NCBI GenBank assembly: GCA_039794565.1
Contig: JAUQVX010000004.1
Span: forward strand, 113,439 to 177,438
Source of the DNA: Gloeomargarita sp. SRBZ-1_bins_9
GTDB lineage: Bacteria; Cyanobacteriota; Cyanobacteriia; Gloeomargaritales; Gloeomargaritaceae
DNA: 64,000 nucleotides
Direction: 5' to 3'
A program made the translations under genes and the position numbers. Below the pieces are notes generated by a model, which had not been told where the DNA came from, made no database searches, and saw only the letters and a list, made by a program, of their open reading frames with translations. Positions 38,783 to 49,094 of the stretch are shown here, piece after piece (position 1 is the stretch's first letter; every line of letters begins with the position of its first letter).

Positions 38783-39397
38783 TTACCTGGGAGATGGGGA
38801 ACGCCCCAGGACATAAGCTGTCCCGATACCCAGGACAAACCCGATCAGATGTCCCCACCAGGCCACATAGGGTTCCCGGGGCAAAACCCCCCAGACCAAC
38901 CCCCCATAGTTCACCAGCACCAGCACCGAAATCAGCAGAGAAACCAGACGCTTCTCCTGCCAGCCAATCCACAACAGATAGCCAAAGAGGGTATAAATCA
39001 CGCCACTCATGCCGTGTACCGGGCGCGGTCCCAGCAACCAGCAACCTAGCCCGCCGCCCAGCCAGCCCACCAGCAACGTGATCCCATAGCGGCGATAGCT
39101 CTGGAGCAAAATCAACCAACTGAAGATGAGAAAGGGGATGGAGTTGGCCAAGAGATGGGCAAAGTCCGCGTGGGAGAAAACAGCAAACACAATACCCGGT
39201 AAGCCCCGGATTTGTCGGGGAATGATCGGGATGTTCCAGCGCCCTTGAAACACCACCTGGTCCACCATTTGCTGCCCCCAGGCCGGGAGCAGGAAGTAAA
39301 AGGGTAACCCAAAAGCTCGCCGGATTTCCTGCATCACTGAAGTCTGGCTGGTGCCCGGCAAAGCCGAGGAAGGGGGGTTAGGTTTCCGCACGGTCAC
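38783..39397 (-). CDS. Rhomboid family intramembrane serine protease
   Basis: 204 residues from a GTG (ATG 39334 is the alternative). Six predicted membrane helices. The rhomboid active site is visible: HLLANSIPFLIFSW in helix 2 (H-x-x-x-N, oxyanion), GMSGVIYTLFGY with the catalytic Ser in G-x-S-G in helix 4, and HLIGFVLGIGTAYVLG with the catalytic His in helix 6. Active, on the inner or thylakoid membrane; the substrate is unknown. Confidence 0.92.
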   Translation of the reverse strand: MTVRKPNPPSSALPGTSQTSVMQEIRRAFGLPFYFLLPAWGQQMVDQVVFQGRWNIPIIPRQIRGLPGIVFAVFSHADFAHLLANSIPFLIFSWLILLQSYRRYGITLLVGWLGGGLGCWLLGPRPVHGMSGVIYTLFGYLLWIGWQEKRLVSLLISVLVLVNYGGLVWGVLPREPYVAWWGHLIGFVLGIGTAYVLGRSPSPR

Positions 39398-39451
39398 CCG
39401 TTCCCTAAGCGCTTGCTCCTAATTGTGCCATGCACCCCCAGGGTTGAATAA

Positions 39452-40468
39452 CTATGCCCGAGTCAACACCTGACAAGCCCCCGTCGCCTTATCGAAGTAA
39501 TAGCGGGCCTGGGCAGGAATGACCAATCCCACCGTTTCCCCTACCGTCGGCTGCTGCCCTGTTTTGACCCACAGCAACAGGTCTGGGCCAACCTCCACCT
39601 GCACCAGATTCACATCCCCCAACGGTTCCACCAGGACCACCCGCCCCTGCAAATCCCCCTTTTCCGGTGACGTCAGGGCTATGGTTTCCGGTCGGACCCC
39701 CACCTCCACCGTCGGCGGCACCGCCGGAAAGCAATGGGCCGGCAGGATGTTCATGGGAGGATGGCCCAAAAAAAGCGCCACCGTCTTGTTGGCCGGGTGC
39801 CGGTAGAGGTGTTGGGGGGAACCGATTTGTTGAATCCGTCCCTGGTGCATGACCACAAGTTGATCCGCCAAGGTCATGGCCTCCGTCTGGTCATGGGTGA
39901 CATAGAGCGTGGTGATGGGCAATTGCTGGTGCAGGCGTTTGAGTTCGGTGCGGGTCTGGTCCCGTAAACGGGTGTCCAGGTTCGACAGAGGTTCATCCAG
40001 TAAAAACACCTGGGGTTGCCGCACCATCGCTCGCCCCAAAGCCACCCGCTGTTGTTGGCCGCCAGATAACTGCCCCGGTTTTTGCTGGAGCAACTCCGTT
40101 AAGCCCAAAAGTTCCGCCACCCAGCGCACCCGCCGCTGCCGTTCCTGGGGAGGGACACCCCGCATTTTCAGTCCGAACGCCAAGTTTTCCGCCACGGTCA
40201 TGTGGGGATAGAGAGCATAGTTTTGAAACACCATGGCCACATCCCGCTCCCGCGCCGGCACCTGGTTGACACAGCGCTCCCCCAACCAGATGCGCCCCTG
40301 TTGCACCGGCAACAACCCCGCCACCGTACGCAAAATGGTGGACTTGCCGCACCCCGACGGCCCCATCAACACCCAAAACTCCCCATCCGGGATGTGCAAA
40401 GAGACATCCGCCACCGCCACCTGCCGGCCAAACTTCTGCGTCACCTGTTCCAGGATCAACCGGGCCAT
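39452..40468 (-). CDS. ABC transporter ATP-binding protein, MalK/UgpC (MsmX) type
   Basis: 338 residues from ATG 40468 ([20 protein letters not shown]), not the longer open frame. Walker A GPSGCGKSTILRTVAG, Q-loop VFQNYALYPHMTVAENLAFG, signature LSGGQQQRVALGRAMV, Walker B VFLLDEPLSNLDTRL, H-loop VTHDQTEAMTLAD. The C-terminal TOBE/MalK-regulatory domain (VEVGVRPETIAL) marks the carbohydrate importer class. No sugar permease or binding protein is nearby, so this is an orphan ATPase, possibly shared by several sugar importers. It overlaps the phytol kinase gene by 13 bp. Confidence 0.9.
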   Translation of the reverse strand: MARLILEQVTQKFGRQVAVADVSLHIPDGEFWVLMGPSGCGKSTILRTVAGLLPVQQGRIWLGERCVNQVPARERDVAMVFQNYALYPHMTVAENLAFGLKMRGVPPQERQRRVRWVAELLGLTELLQQKPGQLSGGQQQRVALGRAMVRQPQVFLLDEPLSNLDTRLRDQTRTELKRLHQQLPITTLYVTHDQTEAMTLADQLVVMHQGRIQQIGSPQHLYRHPANKTVALFLGHPPMNILPAHCFPAVPPTVEVGVRPETIALTSPEKGDLQGRVVLVEPLGDVNLVQVEVGPDLLLWVKTGQQPTVGETVGLVIPAQARYYFDKATGACQVLTRA

Positions 40469-41112
40469 AGCTGCTGCCACCAAAACGCTACCGCCGCCGT
40501 TGCCAAGGGGACCGTCAAATTGTCCACCCCATAGTAGGAAAACACCTCTAAAACGGCTGCCACCAGGGCCACCACCGGCACCAGGGGTGTCCACCCCAGC
40601 ACCCACCCCGTCAACACCCCTGCTACCCCCGCCATCGTTAGCGACCCCTCCCAGGTTTTACAAATGCCCGCCAGTCGGTAGGGATGTTTACCCCAATAGC
40701 GCCCCACCACCCCGGCCAACCCATCGCCCCAGCCCATCACCAGCACTCCCAAAACGGCGTATTTGTACTGCAAGCGCGGCCAAAACCAGGCCATCAGCAC
40801 CCCGATACTCACCGCATAAAAAAATGTCCCCCAACTGCGGCGATTCACGCTGTCAATCACGGACAACAGGGGCACCCAGTGGGAAATAAAGGTGACCAGG
40901 GCCGCTACGATGGCCGCACCAATACCGATCCAAGTAGGGACCTGCCACCACCAGGCCAATAGGATCACATTCCCCGTGCCGATATGGACGATCTTGCGTA
41001 GCGTCTCCGCATCCGCCTTGGTTGTGCGTTGGACCACCAGGGCGAGGCTCAGCACCAGAAAGAGCCAGAGCGTTACCCCCGCTACTGCACCCCAGGGGAT
41101 GGTCAGGCCCAT
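40456..41112 (-). CDS. Phytol kinase (VTE5-like, phosphatidate cytidylyltransferase superfamily)
   Basis: 218 residues from ATG 41112 with GGAGGA directly upstream; the start lies inside the end of ndhO. About six membrane helices. The superfamily motif [18 protein letters not shown] followed by [11 protein letters not shown] is intact, and [15 protein letters not shown] near the N-terminus is typical of the DGK/phytol kinase branch. It phosphorylates free phytol from chlorophyll breakdown with CTP, feeding tocopherol or chlorophyll re-synthesis. Substrate assignment comes from the family and is not visible in the sequence. It overlaps ndhO by 10 bp. Confidence 0.82.
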   Translation of the reverse strand: MGLTIPWGAVAGVTLWLFLVLSLALVVQRTTKADAETLRKIVHIGTGNVILLAWWWQVPTWIGIGAAIVAALVTFISHWVPLLSVIDSVNRRSWGTFFYAVSIGVLMAWFWPRLQYKYAVLGVLVMGWGDGLAGVVGRYWGKHPYRLAGICKTWEGSLTMAGVAGVLTGWVLGWTPLVPVVALVAAVLEVFSYYGVDNLTVPLATAAVAFWWQQLWPG

Positions 41113-41315
41113 TCCTCCACCTGGTCCAGGCGTAACCAAACGGGTGGCGTCGGTACACGGAACTTCAACTGCACGTAGTCTCCCCGGATGTCCAGCACTT
41201 CCGCCGGCGACTCAAAGACATAGGCCGACCAGCGGGTGTCATTGGCTTGGGCCTCCAGGCTGTTTTCCAGGCGTTCCCGCTGCACCCGCACCAAGCTACC
41301 CTTTTTGATAGCCAT
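41103..41315 (-). CDS. ndhO: NAD(P)H-quinone oxidoreductase subunit O
   Basis: 70 residues. [21 protein letters not shown] at the start and the C-terminal [15 protein letters not shown] are the hallmarks of NdhO, an SH3-like small subunit of the cyanobacterial and chloroplast NDH-1 complex in the thylakoid membrane. NDH-1 drives cyclic electron flow and respiration with plastoquinone. It is not NdhS, which lacks this N-terminus. It is the first of three overlapping minus-strand genes (ndhO, phytol kinase, ABC ATPase). Confidence 0.93.
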   Translation of the reverse strand: MAIKKGSLVRVQRERLENSLEAQANDTRWSAYVFESPAEVLDIRGDYVQLKFRVPTPPVWLRLDQVEEWA

Positions 41316-41432
41316 CGTTTGCCTAGCTCACTGCATCTTTGAATATTATGGCAGCGACCGGACGCGAGGGGGGGGAAGGAATTTGTTAGGCTGGGTCATG
41401 GCAAGGGCCACACCGTAAACCCGCAGCTCAAC

Positions 41433-44400
41433 ATGGACCAGGCCCGATGGCAGCAACTGCTCCAGGTTTTGCCCTATCCTGTCCTGTGGGTGGAACGAGA
41501 GGCTACGGGACAGTACGTATGGCGGGAGTTGGCTAACGACCCTCGTCGAGATGATTGGATATGGGAACCGCTACGCTCCCTCGCTATTGCTTGCCTGCAA
41601 CAGCAACGCCCCCGGCGCCAGCGGTTGACCGTTGGCAACAGAACCTATGTGGTGGAGTTAACACCCCTATCGGATAACCAGGCCCTGGGTATTGCTATAC
41701 CGGCGGAGGAATTGGCCCAACTGGCGGAAGCGGCACCGGTGCTGCTCTGGCTGGCGGATAGACAGGGGTTGGTCACCTACGTCAACCAGCAGTGGACGGT
41801 TGTGACCCAAGAGCCGATGGCTGCCGCCCTGGGGGAGGGGTGGTGGCGTCGCGTACATCCCCAAGACCAGGCTCCCTTGCGCCGCTTGTTTCAGCAGGCC
41901 ATCGCCAGCGGTCAACCCTACCAAGCCGAATTCCGTTTACAGAATGCCCAGGGGCAATACATCTGGTTAGCCTGCCAGGGCCAGCCCCGCTACCATGCCC
42001 AGGGGGAATGGGTCGGTTTCTTGGGTGCTGCTGTGGACATCACTGCCCGCCGTCAGGCAGAACAGACCACCTGCCGCCAAGGGGAATATAACCAATTTTT
42101 GGTCCAGCTCAGTGCAAACATCCTGCAATCGTTTGACCTAGACGGACTGATGCAGTGTGCGGTGGACCGTCTGCAGGCCCTGCTGCGAGCAGACCGGGTG
42201 GCCATTGCGCCGGTGACCCCCGATGGGAAGGTGGCTTTTCGGGTTGAGGCCGTTGCCGAGGACCGCTGGCGCCTGTTGCACACGCAAATCTATGACCCCT
42301 GTTTTGACGAACGCTACTTGGCGGCCTATCGGCAGGGGCGGGTGTGTGTGATTGACGATGTAGATCGGGCAACGCTGCAACCCTGCCATCGGGCTTTATT
42401 GCAACAGTTCCACGTGCAGGCCAATCTAGTGGTGCCAATTCGTCACCGGGATCATTTCTGGGGGTTGCTGATTCTGCATCACTGTCAACAGCCCCACCTC
42501 TGGGACCAGGCAGAAATCCAGTTGGTGCAACAGGTGGCCAATTACCTGGGGTTGGCGTTGCACCGGGGAGAACTCTATGAACGCCTGCGGCAAGAAGAAG
42601 CCCGTTACCGCCAAATTGTGGAACAGCAAACCGAACTCATTTGCCGCCACACCCCCCAAAACCAAATCACCTTTGTCAACAGCGCCTTTTGCCGCTATGT
42701 GGGCCAAACAGCCAGTGAAGTGCTCCAGCAACCGGCGACGGCTTTTGGTCTAGCGCCTGGAGAACAGCCCCTGGGGCGGGGGGATGGCAGTTGGGGGTGG
42801 GTGCAATGGCAGGGGCAACCCATTACCAACGACCAAGGGGAAATCGTGGAATGGCAGTGGGTCGGGCGGGATGTGACGGCAACCCACCAGGCCCAAGAGC
42901 AGTTGAAGCTGATGGAATCGGTGGTGGTCTGTGCCAATGATGGGATAGTGATCACCCGCCGGGGCCAGGTGATCTACGCCAACCCCACCTTTTTGGCCAT
43001 GACCGGTTATTCGCTAGCGGAGCTGCAGGAACGGGGGTTAGGGGAACTGTGCGGCCCCAAAACGGACCTGACCCAGTGGGAGTACCTGCAAAACTCCATG
43101 GGCCAGGGGGCTTCGGTGCGGGTGGAGCTGGTGCAGTACAGCAGGGACCAGCGGGATTTTTGGGTGGAATTGACTGTGCTTTCCCTGGGGGCACCGGATC
43201 GGGGCGAATGGGTGTGGGTGTACCGGGACATTACCGGACAAAAACAGATGGAAGCCCGCCTGCTCTACGAAGCCACCCACGATGCCCTGACGGGTCTGCC
43301 CAACCGTAACTTTCTCATGGATTGTCTGCATCAGGCCCACCAGCGCTGTCAACCCCAGCAGGGACGGTACTATGCGGTGCTGTTTACCGACCTGGACCGG
43401 TTCAAGCTGGTCAACGACAGCCTGGGCCACACCATCGGCGATGAAATGTTGCAGGAAGTAGCCCGGCGGTTGCAGCAACACCTACGCCCCGGCGACACCC
43501 TAGCGCGCATTGGCGGCGATGAGTTTGTCGTGCTCCTGGAGCCGGTGACGGGGGTAGCGGAGGCGGTGGCGATGGCCGAGCAGTTCTTGCAGGTGTTGCA
43601 GCAACCCTTTGTGCTCCAGGGGCAGGAGGTGGTGCTCAGCAGCAGCATCGGTATCTGTCTCAACGACGACCCGGATTACGGCCCGGCGGACATCCTGCGC
43701 AATGCCGACATCGCCATGTACCAAGCCAAATTGGCAGGCCGCTGCGGGGTGCAGGTATTTCAACCGGGTATGCATGCCCAAGTGATGGGACAACTGGCGC
43801 TAGAGACGGCCCTGCGGCAGGGACTGGCCCAAGAAGAATTTGTCCTGTACTACCAGCCGGTGGTGCATCTGCAAACGGGAGCTATCGTGGGCTTTGAGGC
43901 CCTACTGCGTTGGCAACAACCCCAGGGACGTTTGGTGATGCCGGGGGCGTTTATCCCCGCAGCCGAGGAGTCCGGGTTAATCCATCCCCTAAGTGAGTGG
44001 GTGCTAGAGCAGGTCTGCCAGCAATTGGCCCATTGGCACCAGCTACGACCCGACGTGACGGTGGCGGTCAATCTCTCGGGACGCCTGTTCCGACGGACAC
44101 CTGCCCTGGTGGCCCAAATTTTGACCGCCTTAGACCGCTGGCAACTGCCACCCCGGTCCCTAGTGCTGGAGGTGACCGAGGGCATCCTGATGGCCGACCC
44201 CCAGACCGTGAGTCAGGCCCTAAGTGAATTGCGGCGCCACGGGGTGCAGGTGAGCATTGACGACTTCGGCACCGGCTATTCTTCCCTGGCACGGCTGCAA
44301 CATCTGCCGGTGGACTGCCTAAAAATCGACCGGTTGTTTATCCAGCAGATGACCCAGCGGGGGGCGTTGGTCAAGGCCATCATCACCCTGGCGCTGACCT

Positions 44401-44573
44401 TGGAAAAGGATGTGATTGCGGAAGGTATCGAAACCACGGAGCAGTTGGCCCTCCTGCACAGCTTTAGCCCAGCTGACCGGATTTACGGGCAGGGGTATTG
44501 GTTTGCCCCTCCTTTACCGGCAGCAGCGGCCACCGAACTCCTGCAGTCACGTCCCTGTTGGCCCAGGGAGTAA
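41433..44573 (+). CDS. Multi-sensor PAS/GAF diguanylate cyclase/phosphodiesterase (GGDEF-EAL)
   Basis: 1046 residues without membrane helices. Order: ~80-residue N-terminal region, PAS (~95-205), GAF (~219-380), PAS (~389-483), PAS (~491-600), GGDEF (~611-780) and EAL (~788-1040). The cyclase site IGGDEFVVLLEP is intact and is preceded by RPGD five residues upstream, a complete c-di-GMP inhibitory I-site. The EAL half keeps GFEALLRW, VAVNLSGR, LVLEVTEG, SIDDFGTGYSSL, KIDRLF and IAEGIETTEQ, the metal and catalytic residues. Either or both activities are possible, tuned by the sensor domains. The GAF domain does not show an obvious phycobilin-binding Cys. The downstream sugar genes begin 36 bp later. 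Confidence 0.94.
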   Translation: MDQARWQQLLQVLPYPVLWVEREATGQYVWRELANDPRRDDWIWEPLRSLAIACLQQQRPRRQRLTVGNRTYVVELTPLSDNQALGIAIPAEELAQLAEAAPVLLWLADRQGLVTYVNQQWTVVTQEPMAAALGEGWWRRVHPQDQAPLRRLFQQAIASGQPYQAEFRLQNAQGQYIWLACQGQPRYHAQGEWVGFLGAAVDITARRQAEQTTCRQGEYNQFLVQLSANILQSFDLDGLMQCAVDRLQALLRADRVAIAPVTPDGKVAFRVEAVAEDRWRLLHTQIYDPCFDERYLAAYRQGRVCVIDDVDRATLQPCHRALLQQFHVQANLVVPIRHRDHFWGLLILHHCQQPHLWDQAEIQLVQQVANYLGLALHRGELYERLRQEEARYRQIVEQQTELICRHTPQNQITFVNSAFCRYVGQTASEVLQQPATAFGLAPGEQPLGRGDGSWGWVQWQGQPITNDQGEIVEWQWVGRDVTATHQAQEQLKLMESVVVCANDGIVITRRGQVIYANPTFLAMTGYSLAELQERGLGELCGPKTDLTQWEYLQNSMGQGASVRVELVQYSRDQRDFWVELTVLSLGAPDRGEWVWVYRDITGQKQMEARLLYEATHDALTGLPNRNFLMDCLHQAHQRCQPQQGRYYAVLFTDLDRFKLVNDSLGHTIGDEMLQEVARRLQQHLRPGDTLARIGGDEFVVLLEPVTGVAEAVAMAEQFLQVLQQPFVLQGQEVVLSSSIGICLNDDPDYGPADILRNADIAMYQAKLAGRCGVQVFQPGMHAQVMGQLALETALRQGLAQEEFVLYYQPVVHLQTGAIVGFEALLRWQQPQGRLVMPGAFIPAAEESGLIHPLSEWVLEQVCQQLAHWHQLRPDVTVAVNLSGRLFRRTPALVAQILTALDRWQLPPRSLVLEVTEGILMADPQTVSQALSELRRHGVQVSIDDFGTGYSSLARLQHLPVDCLKIDRLFIQQMTQRGALVKAIITLALTLEKDVIAEGIETTEQLALLHSFSPADRIYGQGYWFAPPLPAAAATELLQSRPCWPRE

Positions 44574-44608
44574 ATCGCTCCCCAAAACCAGTATATTTAG
44601 TTGAGGAA

Positions 44609-45994
44609 GTGCAGCAGCGGTCTAATAACTATCAGGTGCAAGTCGCAATTATTGGCATGGGCTATGTGGGCCTGACGACGGGGGTGGCCCTGGCCTACTT
44701 GGGGCATCAAGTGGTGGGGTTAGACGTGGATGCCCGGAAAATTGCCCGACTCCAAGGGGGGGAAATCCCCATCTACGAACCCTATTTGGCCGAACTCCTG
44801 CAATTGGTTCGTTCCCACATCACCTTCACTACGGACTACGCCACGGCCATTGCCCCAGCCCAGGTGGTGTTCATCGCCGTGGGCACCCCGTCCCTGCCGG
44901 ATGGCAATCCCGATTTGACCTATGTGCGCCAGGCGGCCCAGGGGATTGGGCTGCACCTGGCCCAGCCGTTTACGGTGATTGTCAATAAATCCACGGTTCC
45001 CATTGGCAGCGGCAACTGGGTGGAGACGTTGATCGAGGAAGCACTGCGGCAACGACCGACCCCCGCCCCCCGCTTTGCCGTGGCCTCCAATCCCGAATTT
45101 TTGCGGGAGGGGTCGGCGCTCCATGACACCTTTTACCCTGACCGGGTGGTGTTGGGCACCCAGGACCCCCAGGCGTTGGAAATCCTGCACCAGCTTTATC
45201 AACCCATCCTGGAGCAGAGCTTTACGCCCCCCAGTTTTTTGCCCCGACCGGAGAGCCTGGCAGCGGTGCCCCTGGTGACGGCGGATTTGGCCTCTGCCGA
45301 ACTGATTAAGTACGCAGCCAATGCGTTTCTGGCCTTGAAGATCAGCTTCATCAACGAAATTGCCCAATTGGCGGAGCGGGTCGGGGCGGATGTGACCCAA
45401 ATTGCCCGGGGAATTGGGTTGGACAAGCGCATCGGCAGCCAGTTTTTACAAGCGGGCATTGGCTGGGGTGGTTCTTGCTTTGGGAAAGATACGGCAGCCC
45501 TGATTGCCACGGCGCGGGACTACGGCTTGGGAATGCCCATCGTCCAGGCCAGCCGCTTGGTGAATGCCCAGCAACGCCAATTAGTGGTGGATAAGCTCCT
45601 ACAGACGCTGAAAATTCTCAAAGGGCGGCGAGTGGGATTGCTGGGCCTGGCCTTTAAGCCCCACACGGATGACCTGCGGGATGCCCCGGCCTACGACATT
45701 GCCCAGCAGTTGCTCGAGCGGGGAGTGGCGGTGCGGGTGCATGACCCGGTGGCTCTGGAACGGGCACAGCGGGAGTGGTCCAAGTTGGCGGTGCAGTATT
45801 GCGACGACGTGCTGGCCCTGGCCCGGGATGCAGATGCGCTCGTGCTGGTGACCGACTGGCCCCACTACCAAGAATTGCCCTGGGAGACCCTGACGCGGGT
45901 GATGCGCCAGCCCCTGCTGATTGACGGGCGCAATTGCCTAGACCGGGAGCGACTGCGGCAGGCGGGGTTTACCTATCTGGGAGTGGGGCGCTAA
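44609..45994 (+). CDS. ugd: UDP-glucose 6-dehydrogenase
   Basis: 461 residues from GTG 44609, with TTGAGGAA just upstream; a GTG at 44636 is an alternative that gives the more usual short N-terminus. UDP-Glc is oxidised to UDP-GlcA with NAD. Seen: Rossmann loop [34 protein letters not shown] (here FIAVGTPS), [41 protein letters not shown], and the catalytic Cys in GGSCFGKDT. Its stop overlaps the next start (TAATG). Confidence 0.95.
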   Translation: MQQRSNNYQVQVAIIGMGYVGLTTGVALAYLGHQVVGLDVDARKIARLQGGEIPIYEPYLAELLQLVRSHITFTTDYATAIAPAQVVFIAVGTPSLPDGNPDLTYVRQAAQGIGLHLAQPFTVIVNKSTVPIGSGNWVETLIEEALRQRPTPAPRFAVASNPEFLREGSALHDTFYPDRVVLGTQDPQALEILHQLYQPILEQSFTPPSFLPRPESLAAVPLVTADLASAELIKYAANAFLALKISFINEIAQLAERVGADVTQIARGIGLDKRIGSQFLQAGIGWGGSCFGKDTAALIATARDYGLGMPIVQASRLVNAQQRQLVVDKLLQTLKILKGRRVGLLGLAFKPHTDDLRDAPAYDIAQQLLERGVAVRVHDPVALERAQREWSKLAVQYCDDVLALARDADALVLVTDWPHYQELPWETLTRVMRQPLLIDGRNCLDRERLRQAGFTYLGVGR

Positions 45995-46935
45995 TGGGGG
46001 GGACGGTTCTGCTGACGGGGGCGGCGGGGTTCGTGGGGAGCCATCTCACCGACCGCTTACTGCAGGAGGGCTACCGGGTGATCGCGGTGGACAATTGCTG
46101 CACGGGGTCCTGGGAGAACCTGGCCCATTTGGTTGACCACCCTCACCTGCAGCGCCTGGAACACGATGTGACTGCCCCCCTAGAGGTCAGCGAGCCCCTG
46201 GACTGGGTGATGCATTTTGCCAGCCCAGCCTCGCCCCCTAAGTACCTGGCCATGCCGGTAGCCACCCTGCGGGTCAATGGCGAGGGGACATATCACCTAT
46301 TGGAGTTGGCCCGGCGACAGGGGGCGCGGTTTTTTTTGGCCAGTACCAGCGAGGTCTACGGCGACCCCCAGGAGCACCCCCAGCGGGAGGACTATTGGGG
46401 CCATGTCAACTGCATTGGTCCCCGGGGGGTTTATGACGAGGCCAAACGCTATGCTGAAGCCCTAACCCTGGCGTTTCACCGGCAATACGGGCTGGGGGTG
46501 CGCATCGTGCGTATCTTTAATACCTATGGCCCCCGCATGGACCTGTACGACGGGCGGGTGGTGACCAACTTCATCCGCCAGGCGCTGCGGGGAGAGCCTT
46601 TAACGGTGTACGGGGATGGCCAGCAAACGCGCAGTTTTCAGTACATTGATGACCTGATTGAGGGGATTGTGCGGCTGATGGGGGTGGATTACCCGCATCC
46701 GGTGAACTTAGGCAACCCCCAGGAAACGACGGTGATGGCATTGGCCCACCTGGTGCAAGAATTAACAGGAACCCAGGCTGGGATCACCTTTGCCCCTTTG
46801 CCCCAGGATGACCCCAAACAACGCTGCCCGGACATCACCCTGGCCCAGACCAAACTCCAGTGGTCGCCCCAGGTGGACCTGCGCACGGGTTTGCAACGCA
46901 CGATTGCGGAGATACGGCAACGATGGCGGTGTTAG
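45994..46935 (+). CDS. uxs: UDP-glucuronate decarboxylase (UDP-xylose synthase)
   Basis: 313 residues from ATG 45994, overlapping the ugd stop. Extended [51 protein letters not shown] with the catalytic Ser, and [11 protein letters not shown] as the YxxxK motif, then [10 protein letters not shown]. It decarboxylates UDP-GlcA to UDP-xylose; the sequence FASPASPP and its position after ugd distinguish it from GalE-type epimerases. Its end overlaps the galE start by 13 bp. Confidence 0.9.
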   Translation: MGGTVLLTGAAGFVGSHLTDRLLQEGYRVIAVDNCCTGSWENLAHLVDHPHLQRLEHDVTAPLEVSEPLDWVMHFASPASPPKYLAMPVATLRVNGEGTYHLLELARRQGARFFLASTSEVYGDPQEHPQREDYWGHVNCIGPRGVYDEAKRYAEALTLAFHRQYGLGVRIVRIFNTYGPRMDLYDGRVVTNFIRQALRGEPLTVYGDGQQTRSFQYIDDLIEGIVRLMGVDYPHPVNLGNPQETTVMALAHLVQELTGTQAGITFAPLPQDDPKQRCPDITLAQTKLQWSPQVDLRTGLQRTIAEIRQRWRC

Positions 46936-47900
46936 TGACAGGGGGCGCGGGGTACATCGGCAGTCACACCTGCAAGGCCCTGGCCCAGGCGGGTTATCAG
47001 CCGGTGGTGCTGGATAACTTTAGTACGGGCCACCCCTGGGCAGTGCGCTGGGGACCCTGGGTAAGGGCGGATTTGGCTGACCGGGACAAACTCCTCGAGG
47101 TGCTGCACCAACACGACATCCAGGCGGTGATGCACTTTGCGGCCAATGCCTACGTAGGGGAATCCATGGCGCAGCCGGCCAAGTACTACCGCAACAATCT
47201 GGTCCACACCTTGAACCTGCTGGAGGCGATGGTGGCGGTGGGCGTGCGGACCATCGTGTTTTCGTCCACCTGTGCTACCTATGGCATACCCCAGTGGTTG
47301 CCCTTGACGGAGGACCATCCCCAACAGCCGGTGAATCCCTATGGGGAGACCAAACGGGCCATCGAACAAGCGTTGCACTGGTTTAGCCAGGCCTATGGGT
47401 TGCGCTATGCAGCCCTGCGCTACTTTAATGCGGCGGGAGCTGACCCGGAGGGAGAACTGGGGGAATGCCACGACCCGGAAACCCACTTGATTCCCCGGTT
47501 GTTGCTGTCTCTACTGGGGGGGGAACCGGTCACGATTTTTGGCACCGATTACCCAACCCCCGACGGTACGCCAGTGCGGGATTATATTCATGTAACGGAT
47601 TTGGCAGCAGCCCATGTGCAGGCATTGGACTATATCCAGACCCACGACACCAATCTCATCCTGAATCTGGGCACGGGCCGGGGCTATTCGGTGCGGCAGG
47701 TCATCGAAACGGTGGAGCAGGTGACGGGGCAAAAGTTGGCCATGCAGGCCGGCCCCCGACGTCCGGGCGATCCCCCCATCCTGGTGGCGGATGTCACACG
47801 AGCGCAGCGAGTCTTGGGCTGGCAACCCCGCTATTCCGACCTGCCCACCATCATCGCCACGGCCTGGCGCTGGCATCAGCAACACCGCCCTAACGTATGA
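46923..47900 (+). CDS. galE: UDP-glucose 4-epimerase
   Basis: 325 residues from ATG 46923 ([20 protein letters not shown]). The signatures are the GGAGYIGS nucleotide loop, [23 protein letters not shown] with the catalytic Ser, [11 protein letters not shown] with Tyr and Lys, and [19 protein letters not shown]. It interconverts UDP-glucose and UDP-galactose. Third in the ugd-uxs-galE set with overlapping starts. Confidence 0.94.
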   Translation: MAVLVTGGAGYIGSHTCKALAQAGYQPVVLDNFSTGHPWAVRWGPWVRADLADRDKLLEVLHQHDIQAVMHFAANAYVGESMAQPAKYYRNNLVHTLNLLEAMVAVGVRTIVFSSTCATYGIPQWLPLTEDHPQQPVNPYGETKRAIEQALHWFSQAYGLRYAALRYFNAAGADPEGELGECHDPETHLIPRLLLSLLGGEPVTIFGTDYPTPDGTPVRDYIHVTDLAAAHVQALDYIQTHDTNLILNLGTGRGYSVRQVIETVEQVTGQKLAMQAGPRRPGDPPILVADVTRAQRVLGWQPRYSDLPTIIATAWRWHQQHRPNV

Positions 47901-47906
47901 TGGGTG

Positions 47907-49094
47907 ATGCCATCGTTAGTAGAGTGCAAAGACGACCCTGCTGACCCTGGGCGAGCAATGGCGGCCATGAAGGTTCCCTGGCGGCGCTGGTTACGGCAGC
48001 TACAAGCAGTGGTGGTGTTAGGACTGCTAGGGCTGTTGCTGCTGGCGGTGGCCACCGGTTGGCATGCCCTAGCCGGTGGGGTGACCCTATTGGCCCTGGC
48101 GGTGGCTTTGGTGTCCTGGTGGGAACCCTTGCAGCGGCTGTTTCAGGAAATCCCGCCAGAACAAGCATCCCTGCTGTGGGGGGGCATCGCCGGTTTAATC
48201 GGTTTGATTGGCCTGGGCGTGTGGGTGTGGGGCCAGCGGGGGTTGCCCATCAATTGGGATGCGGTTTCTGCCCTGGGGGAAAGCCTGGGGTCGGTCGGGC
48301 AAATCCTGGTGGCGGTGGTGGCCGCTGTCATCTCCTGGCAGCAGTACGTGATTTCTAAAGTGCTCACGGAGCAGCAAAACCGCATTACCCAGCAACAGAC
48401 GATTGATGCCTATTTCCAGGGCATTTCTGATCTGGCCTTGGATAACCAGGGGTTGCTGGAGGACTGGCCCCAGGAGCGCATGATTGCCGAGGGCCGCACC
48501 GCCGCTTTGCTTAGCAGTGTCAATGCCGAGGGCAAGGCCAAGGTGGTGCGCTTTTTGTCCATGGCGAAACTACTGACGCCCCTGAAGCGGGACCAGCGTC
48601 TGGGTCGCCCCATCCTCGACGGCAACGGCCTGTACCAGGAGGACCGGGAAAACGGGGAACGGGTGATCAACCTGGGCAGTATGTTGGCGGGGGCGGACCT
48701 GGCCGGCACCGACCTGCGACGGGTGGATTTCAGCGGCGCGGATTTGAGCGGCACCGATTTTAGCCGTTGCAACCTCAGTCGCGCCAACTTCGCCATGAGC
48801 AATCTCCAGGGGGCCAAATTTGTGGGGGCCAATCTCCAGGGGGCCATTTTTTACTACGGCGACCCAGAGCAGTTGGACCAAGCCAGCCCCCACCAGCCCT
48901 GGGCCCAAGGTCGTCGCCCCAATCTGCAAACCGGCGCCTACACCGGGGCCATCGTAGAGGATGCCGATTTCACTGGTGCCATGCACCTATCCGAAGCGCA
49001 ACGCTTTTATCTGTGTGCCTGGGGCGGCCCGCGTACCCGCAGTACTATTCCTGGCGGTTGTCACGGCATCCCCGACAAGCGCTACAGCGGCTAG
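47907..49094 (+). CDS. Pentapeptide-repeat membrane protein
   Basis: 395 residues from ATG 47907 (GTG 47904 is the frame's first start; ATGs at 47958 and 47967 are also possible). Two hydrophobic clusters at ~30-70 and ~85-110 (LLWGGIAGLIGLIGLGVWVWG), and a further one near 140. From ~250 the protein has pentapeptide repeats with the A(D/N)LxG/F-rich pattern: LAGADLAGTDLRRVDF, SGADLSGTDFSRC, LSRANFAMSNLQGAKF. The C-terminus has SEAQRFYLCAWGG, which often closes such cyanobacterial proteins. Function unknown; it follows galE with about 6 bp between. Its last codons overlap the convergent ABC1 kinase gene by 4 bp. Confidence 0.85.
   Translation: MPSLVECKDDPADPGRAMAAMKVPWRRWLRQLQAVVVLGLLGLLLLAVATGWHALAGGVTLLALAVALVSWWEPLQRLFQEIPPEQASLLWGGIAGLIGLIGLGVWVWGQRGLPINWDAVSALGESLGSVGQILVAVVAAVISWQQYVISKVLTEQQNRITQQQTIDAYFQGISDLALDNQGLLEDWPQERMIAEGRTAALLSSVNAEGKAKVVRFLSMAKLLTPLKRDQRLGRPILDGNGLYQEDRENGERVINLGSMLAGADLAGTDLRRVDFSGADLSGTDFSRCNLSRANFAMSNLQGAKFVGANLQGAIFYYGDPEQLDQASPHQPWAQGRRPNLQTGAYTGAIVEDADFTGAMHLSEAQRFYLCAWGGPRTRSTIPGGCHGIPDKRYSG

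Noticed and set aside
40469..40606. Longer N-terminus for the sugar-type ABC ATPase (start at 40606)
   Set aside because: The first 46 residues are Gly-rich out-of-frame sequence over the phytol kinase gene; [11 protein letters not shown] at 40468 is the normal start.
41103..41315. NdhS as the identity of the 70-residue NDH protein
   Set aside because: The N-terminus [11 protein letters not shown] and the [11 protein letters not shown] end are those of NdhO; NdhS has a different start.
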